In this document: positions 62,758 through 64,000 of the stretch, one piece after another | Layout of the letters: the number at the start of each line of letters is the position of its first letter | Numbering within the stretch: the first letter of the stretch is position 1 | DNA from: Podochytrium sp. JEL0797 | Taxonomy: Eukaryota > Chytridiomycota > Chytridiomycetes > Chytridiales > Chytriomycetaceae | Length of the DNA stretch: 64,000 nt | Direction: 5' to 3' | NCBI GenBank assembly: GCA_027596195.1 | Contig: JADGJG010000026.1 | Coordinates: 1 to 64,000 of the forward strand | Program-made: the position numbers and the translations under genes | Notes under the pieces: generated by a model | Seen by the model: the letters and a program-made list of their open reading frames with translations, nothing else | What the model was told of the DNA's origin: nothing | The model's database searches: none

Positions 62758-64000
62758 ATGGGCAAAGGAAGCCGCGCACACTTCGCTTCGACAAAGACTT
62801 TGCCGGTTTCTTCGAGCGACCTTTTGACACCAACGCTCCTCGATGCGCCCCTTGGTCTCTTCAAGACACTCGAGGGCGAGGCCGCAGCCGCCTCGCCTTC
62901 CTTGTCGGTCCAAGAAGACCTCGGCGGCTTTGTCCGGCGCAGTGGCGAGGCCCTCGAGCACTGCATCGAGAAGACGCCGCTGCACGTGCTCATCACAACG
63001 TATCTGTCCTACTTCATCCTGATCATCACAGGTCATGTCAGGGACTTTTTCGGCTTCCGCATGAACCCAATGGGGTATGAGCATTTGCGGAACAAGAATG
63101 TAAGTTACTAGCACTAGTAGTTCTACTCGTTGTATATTGACAATTCAAATTAAACAGGGCTATGCTCCCCTCAACTCCGGCTTCGACACCTTCTACCACC
63201 GCCGCCTCTACGTCCGCATCCGCGATGTCTTCAACCGCCCCACCACAAACGTGCCTGGCCGCACCGTGACCCTCCTCGAGCGCGAGTCCAAGGACTACAA
63301 CAAATCCTCGTACCTGACCGGAAAGACCCGCGAGGTCCTCAACCTGTCGTCATACAACTATCTCGGCTTTGCCCAGAACGAGGGGCCCTGTGCAGATGCT
63401 GTGGAAGCGTCGATCCGAAAGTGAGTAAATTGGTCGCATCACTCATCTCCACAACCCCAATTTTTTTGGCGGGTCGAAGCATCGTGTCCCGTCCCGCCCC
63501 GAAATTTCATACCAACTGACTCACTCCCACCATTACAACTCCATCCCAGATACGGCGTCTCTAGTGGAGCTTCCCGCTTTGACACTGGTTCCCTCGACCT
63601 CCACTACGAAGCCGAATCTCTCATAGCCCGCTTCTTGGGCAAAGAAGCCTCCATGATTGTCAGCATGGGGTTCGCCACAAACTCCACCACCATCCCCTCC
63701 TTCGTCTCCAAAGGCTCCCTCATCATCTCTGACGAACTGAACCACTCCTCCCTCGTGTTTGGCGCGCGTGTCTCGGGCGCCGGAATCCGTGTCTTCAAGC
63801 ACAACGACATGGAAGATCTCGAACAAGTCTTGCGGGATGCCATCTCCCAAGGTCAACCCCGTACACACCGTCCCTGGAAAAAGATTCTCGTCGTGGTGGA
63901 AGGGTTATACAGCATGGAAGGAAACATTTGCAACCTTCCCGGGATTGTGGCCTTGCGCAACAAGTACAAGTTTTACCTGTACCTCGACGAGGCGCACAGT
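62758..64000 (+). CDS. LCB2: Serine palmitoyltransferase subunit LCB2 (partial, runs off window)
   Basis: Exons 62758-63099, 63158-63420, 63550 to beyond 64000. First step of sphingolipid synthesis: serine plus palmitoyl-CoA gives 3-ketodihydrosphingosine, in the ER. Seen: a membrane helix ([16 protein letters not shown]); F-Y-x-R-R-L-Y-x-R-I-x-[26 protein letters not shown]; and [11 protein letters not shown]...L-D-E-A-H-S, which holds the PLP-contacting Asp. The PLP lysine lies past the window end. A second partner subunit, LCB1, is not in this window. Confidence 0.93.

Overview
The window is nuclear DNA of a fungus, most likely a zoosporic (chytrid-type) fungus. Nearly every gene is broken by short GT-AG introns (about 50-130 bp). 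The gene set mixes fungal cell-wall genes (GH76 mannanases of the Dfg5/Dcw1 type, a KNH/Kre9-like GPI protein) with genes more typical of early-branching fungi: a tandem array of rhodopsin-like seven-helix receptors, a cyclic-nucleotide-binding channel, UNC93-like transporters and a sn1-DAG-lipase-like enzyme. Lineage is inferred from gene content only. Exon joints were set by hand. For each multi-exon gene the joined length is a multiple of three, except where a break is reported.

Layout. 1-56 is a pure C run at the window edge. 119-5293 holds two tandem membrane-anchored GH76 enzymes and a DJ-1/PfpI protein. 5304-8859 (minus) is a CNBD channel, divergent from a zinc alcohol dehydrogenase (9038-10427). 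10473-15602 (minus) is a tandem triplet of UNC93-like transporters whose last copy has a frameshift. 16262-16906 is a GRF-finger/coiled-coil protein. 17215-20604 (minus) is a tandem triplet of claudin/SUR7-like four-helix proteins. 21303-23321 is a one-pass protein with a C-terminal SH3 domain. 23815-27261 has an amphipathic helical (perilipin-like?) protein and OsmC, with a decayed OsmC copy between them.

27645-44267 carries at least four members (27645, 29154, 36246, 41459, 43380; the first is doubtful) of a family I do not recognise. It has a basic N-terminal patch, a shared phase-2 intron and a conserved L-L-E-T-Y helix. Between the members lie a dienelactone hydrolase, a solitary 7TM receptor, an alpha/beta hydrolase, MOB4, a second GRF-finger gene with a broken chimeric neighbour, and one of two secreted peptide-hormone-like precursors. 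The precursors (39636-40055 minus and 46317-46739 plus) sit in an inverted duplication of about 0.8 kb. They carry Kex2-type KR sites around a C-x4-C peptide. Next come a C1-DysF peroxin-like protein, a Tyr-rich secreted protein and the meiotic recombinase DMC1 (47930-49369 minus).

49570-57190 (minus) is an array of six 7TM receptors plus one receptor relic. The right end has a KNH-like GPI protein (57317-59547), a class-3 lipase (59635-61911 minus) and the 5' part of LCB2, the serine palmitoyltransferase subunit (62758 to the window end).

Common themes are recent tandem duplication, intron gain or loss between sister copies, and small secreted peptides near putative peptide or small-ligand receptors. 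A functional peptide-receptor link is only a hypothesis.
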